NCBI RefSeq assembly: GCF_014643515.1
Contig: NZ_BMJP01000001.1
Span: 992,001-1,056,000, forward strand
Reading direction: 5' to 3'
DNA: 64,000 nucleotides
From: Sphingomonas prati
Lineage (GTDB): Bacteria; Pseudomonadota; Alphaproteobacteria; Sphingomonadales; Sphingomonadaceae
The notes beneath the pieces are model-generated. The model was given only the letters and a program-made list of their open reading frames with translations, made no database searches and had not been told where the DNA came from. This document shows, in pieces, positions 1-8,664 of this stretch. Position numbers and translations under genes: made by a program. Every line of letters starts with the position of its first letter. Positions within the stretch are counted from its first letter, which is position 1.

Positions 1-1108
1 GCGCATCCCAGACCGATCCCTGCCGCGGCGCGGAGGAGACTGCCGACGACGGCGCCCAGGCCGGCTGCAACGGCTCGGCGTGCCAGCTGCCCAGCGCCGC
101 CGCGGACGGCCGCTGCACACTGCGATGCCCCGCCGCATCGAGTGCGGCGCGCAGCCCCCCGACGATCAGCCCGCGGACCAGCCCCGCATCGCGGAACCGC
201 ACCTCGGTCTTGGCGGGATGCACGTTCACGTCCACCTCGTCGCCGGGCAGGTCGATGAACAGCGCCAGCACCGGATGCCGGTCGCGCGCCAGCAAGTTCT
301 GATACGCGGCGCGCACCGCCCCCACGAGCACCCGATCGCGCACCGGCCGCCCGTTCACGAACAGATATTGATGGTCCGCCACCCCGCGGTGGAACGTCGG
401 CAGCCCGGCCACCCCGCCCAGCGTCACGTTGCCGCGGACATGATCGACCGCGACGCTGTTCGACAGCAGATCCCGATCGGTCAGCGCCGCGACCCGCGCC
501 GCGCGACTATCCTGCGGCGTCACCGCCAGCGTCCGCCGCCCGTCATGGTCCAGCGTGAAACCGATGTCCGGCCGCGCCATCGCCAGCCGCTTCACCACAT
601 CGACGCACGCGCCATATTCGGATCGAACCGACCGCAGGAACTTCCGCCGCGCCGGCACCCGCGCGAACAGATCCTCCACCCGGATTCGGGTCCCCGGCGG
701 CATCGCGACCGGCGCGTCGGTCGCGACCATGCCGTTATCGACGATCCGCGCCCAGCCATCGCCGGTTCGCGTCCGACTTTCGATCGTCATCCGCGAAACG
801 CTGGCGATCGACGGCAACGCCTCACCCCGAAAGCCGAGCGTCTGGACGTCCTCGATCGCCTCGTCCGGCAGCTTCGACGTGGCATGGCGTTCCAGCGCCA
901 GCGCGATCTCTGCACGGTCCATCCCGTGCCCGTCATCGGCCACGTCGATGCGCGCGATCCCGCCTTCGACCAGCGATATGACGATCCGCGTGGCCCCCGC
1001 GTCGATCGCGTTTTCCACCAGCTCCTTCAGCGCGGCGGACGGCCGTTCGACCACCTCGCCGGCCGCGATGCGATTCACCAGATGCTCGGGCAGGCGACGT
1101 ATTGACAT
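1..1108 (-). CDS. mutL: DNA mismatch repair protein MutL, N-terminal part (cut by window edge)
   Basis: MutL is the mismatch-repair matchmaker ATPase that links MutS recognition to downstream excision. The minus-strand reading begins MSIRRLPEHLVNRIAAGEVV at 1108 and shows the GHKL ATPase signatures in order: the helix with E and N (LKELVENAIDAGAT), the DDGHGM lid motif, and GFRGEALPSI. The transducer domain follows, with NGRPVRDR and VDVNVHPAKTEVRF. About 369 codons are present. The C-terminal dimerisation domain lies beyond position 1, so the C-terminal motifs cannot be judged. The gene is divergent from mreB across about 110 bases. Confidence 0.95.
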   Translation of the reverse strand, partial: MSIRRLPEHLVNRIAAGEVVERPSAALKELVENAIDAGATRIVISLVEGGIARIDVADDGHGMDRAEIALALERHATSKLPDEAIEDVQTLGFRGEALPSIASVSRMTIESRTRTGDGWARIVDNGMVATDAPVAMPPGTRIRVEDLFARVPARRKFLRSVRSEYGACVDVVKRLAMARPDIGFTLDHDGRRTLAVTPQDSRAARVAALTDRDLLSNSVAVDHVRGNVTLGGVAGLPTFHRGVADHQYLFVNGRPVRDRVLVGAVRAAYQNLLARDRHPVLALFIDLPGDEVDVNVHPAKTEVRFRDAGLVRGLIVGGLRAALDAAGHRSVQRPSAAALGSWHAEPLQPAWAPSSAVSSAPRQGSVWDA

Positions 1109-1160
1109 GCCCCGTCCCGTAGCCCAATCGCCGGGTCTCCGCGAGCCGTCGATCATATGA

Positions 1161-2261
<1,101 letters not shown>

Positions 2262-2275
2262 GGTAGGAAGCCCGG

Positions 2276-3175
2276 ATGGCGCCGCCCAAACACCGGCGCC
2301 CCGGCTTCTCCCGCCGGGCGCAATATGGACTGTTCGCCGGCTATGTGATCGCGACGATCGGCGTCGTGATCGCGCTGGCGGCGATCGCGGCGTGGCGGCT
2401 GGACCCGACCGGCTTCGCGCTGGTCCGCGGCGCGGCGCTCGATGCGACCGCGCCGTTGACCGCGGCCGGCGCATCCGTCTCGCGCGGGCTGTCCGACATG
2501 GGGGCCGAGGTTGGCGCCTACTGGAACGCCGGCGCGCGCAACCGCCAGATGACGCAGGAGGTCGCGACGATGCGATCCGCCCTCGTCCAGGCCCGCGCCG
2601 CGCGGTTCGAGAATGCGCGCCTCAAGCGCCTGCTGAAACTGGTCGACCGCACGCCTGAGACGATCGTCAGCACGCGCATCATCGGCAGCACGGCGTCGGG
2701 CACCCGCCGGCTCGCCACCATCGCCGCCGGCTCCGGCGACGGCGTCCGCCCGGGCCAGCCGGTCCGCAGCGGCGAGGGACTGGTCGGCCGCATTTTCGAA
2801 ACCGGCCGCGGCGCCGCCCGCCTGCTGATGCTCACCGACACCGGCAGCACGGTGCCCGTTCGGCTCGCGCGCAACGGCCTGCCCGCGCTCGTCACCGGCA
2901 ACGGTGACGGCCGGCTCCGCGTCCGCCCGCTGATCGCCGGGGAAAACCCGTTCCGGCGCGGCGACCTGCTCCTCACGTCCGGTACCGGCGGGCTCTATCC
3001 GCCCAACGTGCCGGTCGCGGTCATTACCGGCGCGGACGCGCTGACGCCACTTGCGCGCCCGCTCGCCGATCCGGACCGCACCGATTTCGTGCTGGTCCAG
3101 GCGATCTACGCGCCCGAGGCCGCCGCCCCGCCCCCCGGCCTGCCGACCACCGCCGGTACCGCGGGGGCGCCGTGA
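2276..3175 (+). CDS. mreC: Rod shape-determining protein MreC
   Basis: MreC is a bitopic inner-membrane protein that links MreB filaments to periplasmic PBP2. The 299-residue product has a short basic N-terminus, one transmembrane helix around residues 20-40 (GYVIATIGVVIALAAIAAW), a coiled-coil stretch around 80-125 (MTQEVATMRSALVQARAARF), then the beta-rich MreC domain with typical segments such as GVRPGQPVRSGEGLVGRI and LLTSGTGGLYPP. The tail is Pro/Ala-rich. The gene follows mreB by 14 bases, and its stop overlaps the GTG start of mreD (GTGA), suggesting coupled translation. Confidence 0.94.
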   Translation: MAPPKHRRPGFSRRAQYGLFAGYVIATIGVVIALAAIAAWRLDPTGFALVRGAALDATAPLTAAGASVSRGLSDMGAEVGAYWNAGARNRQMTQEVATMRSALVQARAARFENARLKRLLKLVDRTPETIVSTRIIGSTASGTRRLATIAAGSGDGVRPGQPVRSGEGLVGRIFETGRGAARLLMLTDTGSTVPVRLARNGLPALVTGNGDGRLRVRPLIAGENPFRRGDLLLTSGTGGLYPPNVPVAVITGADALTPLARPLADPDRTDFVLVQAIYAPEAAAPPPGLPTTAGTAGAP

Positions 3176-3708
3176 TCGGGCGTCAGCCGGCGGGATCGGC
3201 GCATCGCGGGGCGCTGATCGACGGTCAGGCGCCGAAGGTTTCGCGCTTCGCCCGCGCGGTGCCGCCGATCTCGACCGTGCTCGCCTCGTTGCTCGGCGTC
3301 CTGCCGATCGTCACCGACGCGCCGACGATTCCACCCCTCGGCCTGCTCACCGTGCTCGGCTGGCGGCTGCTCCGCCCCGAACTCTGGCGCGCTTGGATGG
3401 CGCTGCCGCTCGGCCTGGCGGACGACCTGCTGACCGGACAGGTGCCGGGCACCGCGATGGCGACCTGGACCGTCATCTTCCTGATCCTCGACATCGTCGA
3501 CGAACGCTTCCTGTTCCGCGACTATATGCTCGACTGGGCGATCGCCGCGGTCGCAATCTGCCTGGCGATCACCGCTGGCCTGCTGTCTTCGGGGCAGCAT
3601 ATCGCCCAGCTTCCGCTGTTCATGCCGCAAATGGCGCTCGCCATCCTCTGCTTCCCGCTCGTCGAACGGATCTGCGCGCGCATCGACCGCTGGCGGTTGC
3701 AGCGATGA
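3172..3708 (+). CDS. mreD: Rod shape-determining protein MreD
   Basis: MreD is the small multi-pass membrane partner of MreC in the elongasome. The 178-residue product is hydrophobic, with about five predicted membrane segments (for example TVLASLLGVLPIV, TWTVIFLILDIV, WAIAAVAICLAITAGLL). Sequence conservation in this family is low, so the call rests mainly on the position between mreC and mrdA. The start is a GTG overlapping the mreC stop by three bases (GTGA). The stop overlaps the mrdA start by three bases (ATGA). Confidence 0.88.
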   Translation: MIGRQPAGSAHRGALIDGQAPKVSRFARAVPPISTVLASLLGVLPIVTDAPTIPPLGLLTVLGWRLLRPELWRAWMALPLGLADDLLTGQVPGTAMATWTVIFLILDIVDERFLFRDYMLDWAIAAVAICLAITAGLLSSGQHIAQLPLFMPQMALAILCFPLVERICARIDRWRLQR

Positions 3709-5687
3709 GGTGGCGTCGGACGCAGCAGCGGACCCCCACCACCGAACATGCGCAGGCGCTGTCCTTCACGCGCCGCGCGCTGGTCTTGGGCGGGGTGCAG
3801 GGCGGCATCATGGCGATGCTGGCGGTCCGGATGGGCTGGCTGTCGATCGCCGAGAACGAGCATTACCGGCTGCTGTCCGAAAGCAACCGTGTCCAGTTGC
3901 AGCTCATTCCTCCGCGCCGCGGCTGGATCGTCGATCGCAACGGCCGCCCGATGGCGATCAACCGCACGGATTTCCGCGTCGACCTCATCCCCGACCAGCT
4001 CCGCGATCGCGACCGCGTGCTGGCCGCGCTGCAACGCATGCTTGGCCTGACCCCGGACGACATGCAGCGGATCACTGAGGAGCTGGAGGACTCACCCGGC
4101 TTCCGCCCGGTCCCGGTGGCCGAAAACCTGCCCTACGAGAAATTCGCCGCCGTCTCCGTCCGGCTGCCCGACATGGCCGGCGTCGCCCCGGCGCAGGGCT
4201 ATTCTCGCTTTTACCCGGACGGGGCGGCCATCGCGCACCTGATCGGCTATGTCGGCGCCGCGTCCGCCAAGGATTATGAGCGCGACCACAATCCGCTGCT
4301 CATCACGCCGGGATTCAAGATCGGCAAGGAAGGCCTCGAACGCTCGATGGAGCCGCTGCTCCGCGGACTGCCCGGTGCCAAGCGCAACGAGGTGACGGCG
4401 CGCGGCAAGCTTGTCCGCGAACTGACCACGCGACCCGACACCAACGGCCGCACGCTGAAACTCACCATCGACGCGGGGCTGCAGGCCTATGCCGCACGCC
4501 GGCTGGGCAACGAATCCGGTGCGGTCGTCGTGGTCGACACCCACACCGGCGACCTGCTGACCATGACGTCGATGCCGGCCTATGATCCCAACAGCTTCAC
4601 CGACGGCATCAGTCACGCCGAATGGGACATGCTGTCGCAGGACGATCACTTGCCGCTCCTGAACAAGACGCTCCAGGGCCTCTACCCGCCCGGCTCCACC
4701 GTGAAGCCGATCGCGGCACTGGCGCTGCAGGAGGCCGGCGTTTCGCCCGCCGAACGGGTGTTCTGCTCGGGCAGCTACCGGCTCGGCAACGGCACCTTCC
4801 ACTGCCACAAGCGCGGCGGCCACGGTCCGCTCGATATGTACGGCGCGATCGCACAAAGCTGCGACGTCTATTTCTTCACCATGGGCCGGCGGATCGGGAT
4901 CGACCGGATCGCCACGATGGCCCGCAAGCTGGGCCTCGGCAGCGAATATCCGTTGCCGTTCAAGTCGCAAAGCTACGGCACCGTGCCCGACACCGCGTGG
5001 AAGCTGAAGAAATACGACAAGGACTGGACTGTCGCCGACACGCTCAACGCCACGATCGGCCAGGGCTACATGCTCGCCAACCCGTTGCAGCTGGCGATGA
5101 TGGTCGCGCGCATCGCCAGCGGCCGCGCGCTCATGCCCGCGCTCACGCCGGGTGCGCGGCGCCCGGCCGCCCAGCTCCAGATCGATCCCGAACATCTCGC
5201 GGTGGTGCGCCAGGCTATGAGCAACGTCATCAACCATGGCGGCACCGCGGGGCGCAGCAAGCTGCCAATCCCCGGCATCGAAATGGCGGGCAAGACCGGC
5301 ACCGCGCAGGTCCGCCGCATCACCAAGGCGGATCGCGCCCGCGGCGGCAAGTTCGGCGGCGCCGGCACCGACTGGAAATATCGCGACCACGGCCTGTTCG
5401 TCGCCTTCGCGCCCGTCGCCGCCCCGCGCTACGCCGTCGCGGTCGTGCTAGAACACGGCATCTCGGGCAGCGGCGCCGCCGGCCCGGTCGCGCGCGATGT
5501 CATGACCTACATCTACGACAAGCCCCGGGCGGAGAGGATCCTGGCGGTGCTGGAGGAAGGCTGGGGCGGCGATATCGCCACCCGCGCCGCGACGCGCGCC
5601 GCCGAATGGCGCGCCGCCCGTGCCGCGAAGGAGGCACCGCCCTCCACCCCCGCCCCACCCCCTCCTCCACCGGGTCCCGTCGAATGA
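3705..5687 (+). CDS. mrdA: Penicillin-binding protein 2 (elongasome transpeptidase)
   Basis: PBP2 is the monofunctional D,D-transpeptidase that cross-links peptidoglycan during elongation together with RodA. The 660-residue product has a short cytoplasmic tail, one membrane anchor near residues 25-45, the dimerisation domain (QLIPPRRGWIVDRNGRPMA), and a transpeptidase domain with all three active-site motifs: STVK at about 331-334, SCD at about 385-387 (SxD, as is common in PBP2) and KTG at about 530-532. The ATG at 3705 overlaps the mreD stop (ATGA). The C-terminus is Pro-rich and its stop overlaps the rodA start. The family is known as mrdA/pbpA. Confidence 0.96.
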   Translation: MRWRRTQQRTPTTEHAQALSFTRRALVLGGVQGGIMAMLAVRMGWLSIAENEHYRLLSESNRVQLQLIPPRRGWIVDRNGRPMAINRTDFRVDLIPDQLRDRDRVLAALQRMLGLTPDDMQRITEELEDSPGFRPVPVAENLPYEKFAAVSVRLPDMAGVAPAQGYSRFYPDGAAIAHLIGYVGAASAKDYERDHNPLLITPGFKIGKEGLERSMEPLLRGLPGAKRNEVTARGKLVRELTTRPDTNGRTLKLTIDAGLQAYAARRLGNESGAVVVVDTHTGDLLTMTSMPAYDPNSFTDGISHAEWDMLSQDDHLPLLNKTLQGLYPPGSTVKPIAALALQEAGVSPAERVFCSGSYRLGNGTFHCHKRGGHGPLDMYGAIAQSCDVYFFTMGRRIGIDRIATMARKLGLGSEYPLPFKSQSYGTVPDTAWKLKKYDKDWTVADTLNATIGQGYMLANPLQLAMMVARIASGRALMPALTPGARRPAAQLQIDPEHLAVVRQAMSNVINHGGTAGRSKLPIPGIEMAGKTGTAQVRRITKADRARGGKFGGAGTDWKYRDHGLFVAFAPVAAPRYAVAVVLEHGISGSGAAGPVARDVMTYIYDKPRAERILAVLEEGWGGDIATRAATRAAEWRAARAAKEAPPSTPAPPPPPPGPVE

Positions 5688-6787
5688 ACCGCGACAGCGT
5701 CGTCCCCGCCCCGCTCGCCGACCTGCCGTGGCGGGTCATCCTGCTCGTCGTCGGGATCGCCGGCTTCGGTCTCGTCGTGCTCTATTCCGCCGCCGGCGGC
5801 TCGCTACGCCCCTGGGCCCAATCGCAGGGGATCAAGCTCGTCATGTTTCTCGGCCTGTCGCTCGTCGTCTCGCGCGTGCGGGAGGAGCAGCTGAAGGCCG
5901 CCGCCTTCCCGATCTACGCCGTCCTCGTCACATTGCTGTTTGCCGTGGAGGTCTTCGGCTTCGTCCGCGGCGGCAGCCAACGCTGGCTCGACCTCGGCCT
6001 GATCCGCCTGCAACCCTCCGAACTGATGAAACCGGCCATCGTGCTCGCGGTCGCGCGGTTCTATGATCTGCTCCCCTCGGGCGAGATCCGCCGCGTGAAC
6101 GCGCTCTGGCCCACCGCGCTGATCATCGGCGTGCCGTTCGTGCTCGTCATGCTGCAACCCGATCTCGGCACCGCCACGATGATCCTGGCCGGCGGCGTGA
6201 CCGTCGCATTCCTCGCCGGCATCCCGATCCGACTGTTCGTCGGCGCGGGCGTCGCCTTCGCCTGCGCGCTCCCCGTCGTGCTCGCCTCGATGCACGATTA
6301 TCAGCGCAACCGCGTATTGATCTTCCTCAATCCTGAAAGCGACCCGCTCGGCACCGGCTATCACATCAGCCAGTCGAAGATCGCGATCGGCTCCGGCGGC
6401 ATCTTCGGCAAGGGGTTCCTCGCCGGCACGCAGAGCCATCTCGACTATCTGCCCGAGGGCCACACCGATTTCGTGTTCGCCACGATGGCGGAGGAATGGG
6501 GCCTAGTCGGCGGCTGCCTGCTGATGCTCGGATTCTTCCTCGTCGTGCGCTGGGGCCTCAACGTCGGCCTGCGCGGCCGCACGCGCTTCGCCCGCCTGTC
6601 CGCCGCGGGACTGGCGACGACGATCTTCTTCTACGTCGCGATCAATCTCATGATGGTCATGGGCCTTGCCCCCGTCGTCGGCATCCCGCTCCCGCTCGTG
6701 TCGTTCGGCGGCTCGGCGATGATGACGGTCATGCTCTGTTTCGGGATGTTGATGGCGCTCGATCGCTCGCAAAGACGATCGCGCTGA
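5684..6787 (+). CDS. rodA: Peptidoglycan glycosyltransferase RodA (SEDS family)
   Basis: RodA polymerises lipid II into glycan strands as the partner of PBP2. The 367-residue product is a polytopic SEDS protein with about ten membrane helices. Family landmarks are visible: GGSQRWLDLGLIRLQPSELMK, MLQPDLGTATMI, the SKIAIGSGGIFGKGF stretch, LPEGHTDFVFATMAEEWG and the C-terminal GIPLPLVSFGGSAMM. The ATG at 5684 overlaps the mrdA stop by ATGA. It ends the mre-mrd operon, and tRNA-Lys follows about 80 bases later. Confidence 0.96.
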   Translation: MNRDSVVPAPLADLPWRVILLVVGIAGFGLVVLYSAAGGSLRPWAQSQGIKLVMFLGLSLVVSRVREEQLKAAAFPIYAVLVTLLFAVEVFGFVRGGSQRWLDLGLIRLQPSELMKPAIVLAVARFYDLLPSGEIRRVNALWPTALIIGVPFVLVMLQPDLGTATMILAGGVTVAFLAGIPIRLFVGAGVAFACALPVVLASMHDYQRNRVLIFLNPESDPLGTGYHISQSKIAIGSGGIFGKGFLAGTQSHLDYLPEGHTDFVFATMAEEWGLVGGCLLMLGFFLVVRWGLNVGLRGRTRFARLSAAGLATTIFFYVAINLMMVMGLAPVVGIPLPLVSFGGSAMMTVMLCFGMLMALDRSQRRSR

Positions 6788-6865
6788 TTAACCGCTTGCA
6801 GGGACACCGACCCTTTGCTAATCGGCACCCCGCAGCAAGGACGGCCCCCGGGTCGCCGCCGCTCC

Positions 6866-6941
<76 letters not shown>

Positions 6942-7079
6942 TTCATTATAAAATACGTCTCCCATTCGATCTGGTCCGCTCGCGCGGCACCGGATCGGCG
7001 GGTGCGTGATGCCGCCCGCATCGTCATCACATTGCAACCGCGCGGCCGCTACATAGCGCAATCAAATCATCGTCATCGA

Positions 7080-7109
7080 CTGACGCGCATGGCGCGCGCA
7101 TGCTATGAT
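7080..7109 (+). promoter_or_regulatory. Candidate sigma-70 promoter for the molybdenum hydroxylase operon
   Basis: CTGACG at 7080-7085 (four of six matches to TTGACA) is followed after 18 bases by TATGAT at 7104-7109 (five of six matches to TATAAT). This lies about 57 bases upstream of the first subunit's ATG. It is a pattern match only. Confidence 0.4.
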
Positions 7110-7165
7110 GCTGACCTACAGACCGATCCCGCCGCATGTATGGCGGGCCCGCGCAGGAGATTGCG

Positions 7166-7669
7166 ATGTCGATCATCATCAATGGCTCACCGGCCGCCTT
7201 GCCGGCCGATCCGCGGACCTCGCTGCTCGATCTGCTGCGCGACACGCTGTCGCTGCCCGGCACAAAGAAGGGCTGCAACCAGGGCGCGTGCGGGGCCTGC
7301 ACCGTTCTGGTCGACGGCGATCGCATCCTGTCCTGCCTCGCGCTCGCGGTGCAGTATGACGGCCGGCACGTCACCACGATCGAGGGGCTGGCCGAGGACG
7401 GCGCGCTCCATCCGTTGCAACAGGCGTTCGTCGTGCATGACGGGTTCCAGTGCGGCTACTGCACCCCCGGCCAGATCTGCTCCGCGATTGGCATGGCGGC
7501 CGAGGCGAAGCGCGGCATCCCCAGTCACGTCAGCGAGGACCTGAGCGCCGACGTCGTGCTGACTCGTGCGGAGTTGCAGGAGCGGATGAGCGGCAATCTC
7601 TGCCGCTGCGGCGCGCATAACGGCATCATCGACGCGATCAGCGAATATAATACGGAGGTCGCGGCATGA
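7166..7669 (+). CDS. Molybdenum hydroxylase, [2Fe-2S] subunit (PaoA-type)
   Basis: This is the small iron-sulphur electron-transfer subunit of a xanthine oxidase-family enzyme. The 167-residue product has an N-terminal plant-ferredoxin-like domain with the first cluster motif CNQGACGACTVLVDG near residues 37-50. A four-helix domain carries the second cluster, FQCGYCTPGQ near 94-103 and LCRCGAHNGII near the C-terminus. The ATG at 7166 has a good ribosome site (AGGAGA at 7155-7160). An upstream in-frame start at 7136 lacks one. Its stop overlaps the FAD subunit start by ATGA. The best-known relative is the periplasmic aldehyde oxidoreductase PaoABC, but I see no Tat signal in this subunit, so its location is uncertain. 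Confidence 0.9.
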   Translation: MSIIINGSPAALPADPRTSLLDLLRDTLSLPGTKKGCNQGACGACTVLVDGDRILSCLALAVQYDGRHVTTIEGLAEDGALHPLQQAFVVHDGFQCGYCTPGQICSAIGMAAEAKRGIPSHVSEDLSADVVLTRAELQERMSGNLCRCGAHNGIIDAISEYNTEVAA

Positions 7670-8664
7670 ACCCGTTTCGCTATGCCCGCGCCGACGATGC
7701 GGCCGATGCCGTGGCCCTGGTCACCGCGGGCGGCACCGCGGCCTTTCTCGGCGGCGGCACCAACCTAGTCGATCTGATGCGCGAGACGGTCGCGCGGCCG
7801 GACAGCCTGGTCGACGTCAGCGGCCTGTCGGACGAGATCACCGAAACGGACACGGGCGGCCTCCTGATCGGGGCCGCGGTCCGCAACACCGCGCTCGCCG
7901 GTCATCTGGCGGTGCGGACGCGCTACCCGTTGCTGTCCCGCGCAATCCTGGGCGGCGCATCGGCGCAGATCCGCAACATGGCGACGGTCGGCGGCAACAT
8001 CCTGCAACGCACGCGCTGCACCTATTTCTACGACACCGCCGGATCGCGCTGCAACAAGCGCGACCCCGGTGCCGGCTGCGACGCGATCGACGGGTTCAAC
8101 CGCATCCACGCGATCCTTGATGCCTCGCCGGAATGCGTCGCGACCAATCCGTCGGACATGTGCGTGGCGCTCGCCGCGCTCGACGCCACGGTGCATATTC
8201 GCAGCTTGGGCGGGGCGCGCACGATCGCGTTCACCGATCTTCACCGCACGCCGGGCGAAACCCCCGAATATGACACCGTGCTGGAACCGGGCGACCTGAT
8301 CGTCGCGGTCGAACTGCCGGCACTCCCGTTCAGCGCGCAATCGACCTACCGCAAGGTCCGCGACCGGGCGAGCTACGCCTTCGCGCTCGTCTCGGTCGCC
8401 GCAGCACTCGACGTGCAGGATGGCCGCGTCCGCGACGTGCGGCTCGCGCTCGGCGGCGTCGCCCACCGCCCGTGGCGCGCCTGGAAGGCGGAGGCGGCAC
8501 TGCGCGGCGCACCCGCCACCGCGCAATCCTACCGCGATGCGGCCGACGCGGAGCTGGCCGACGCCCGCCCGCTCAGCGACAACGGCTTCAAGATCGAACT
8601 CGCCCGGCGCACGATCGTCGCCGTGCTGACCGAACTCGCCGGCCCCGACGGAGAAGCAGCATGA
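7666..8664 (+). CDS. Molybdenum hydroxylase, FAD-binding subunit with extra Fe-S cysteines (PaoB-type)
   Basis: This subunit passes electrons from the molybdenum site through FAD. The 332-residue product has the PCMH-type FAD motifs AFLGGGTNLVDLM and GGASAQIRNMATVGGNI. It also has a cysteine-rich insert (RTRCTYF, SRCNKRDPGAGCDAIDG, then PECVATNP) like the one that binds a [4Fe-4S] cluster in PaoB and 4-hydroxybenzoyl-CoA reductase relatives. The presence of this insert separates it from ordinary xanthine dehydrogenase. It overlaps its neighbours by ATGA at both ends. Confidence 0.9.
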   Translation: MNPFRYARADDAADAVALVTAGGTAAFLGGGTNLVDLMRETVARPDSLVDVSGLSDEITETDTGGLLIGAAVRNTALAGHLAVRTRYPLLSRAILGGASAQIRNMATVGGNILQRTRCTYFYDTAGSRCNKRDPGAGCDAIDGFNRIHAILDASPECVATNPSDMCVALAALDATVHIRSLGGARTIAFTDLHRTPGETPEYDTVLEPGDLIVAVELPALPFSAQSTYRKVRDRASYAFALVSVAAALDVQDGRVRDVRLALGGVAHRPWRAWKAEAALRGAPATAQSYRDAADAELADARPLSDNGFKIELARRTIVAVLTELAGPDGEAA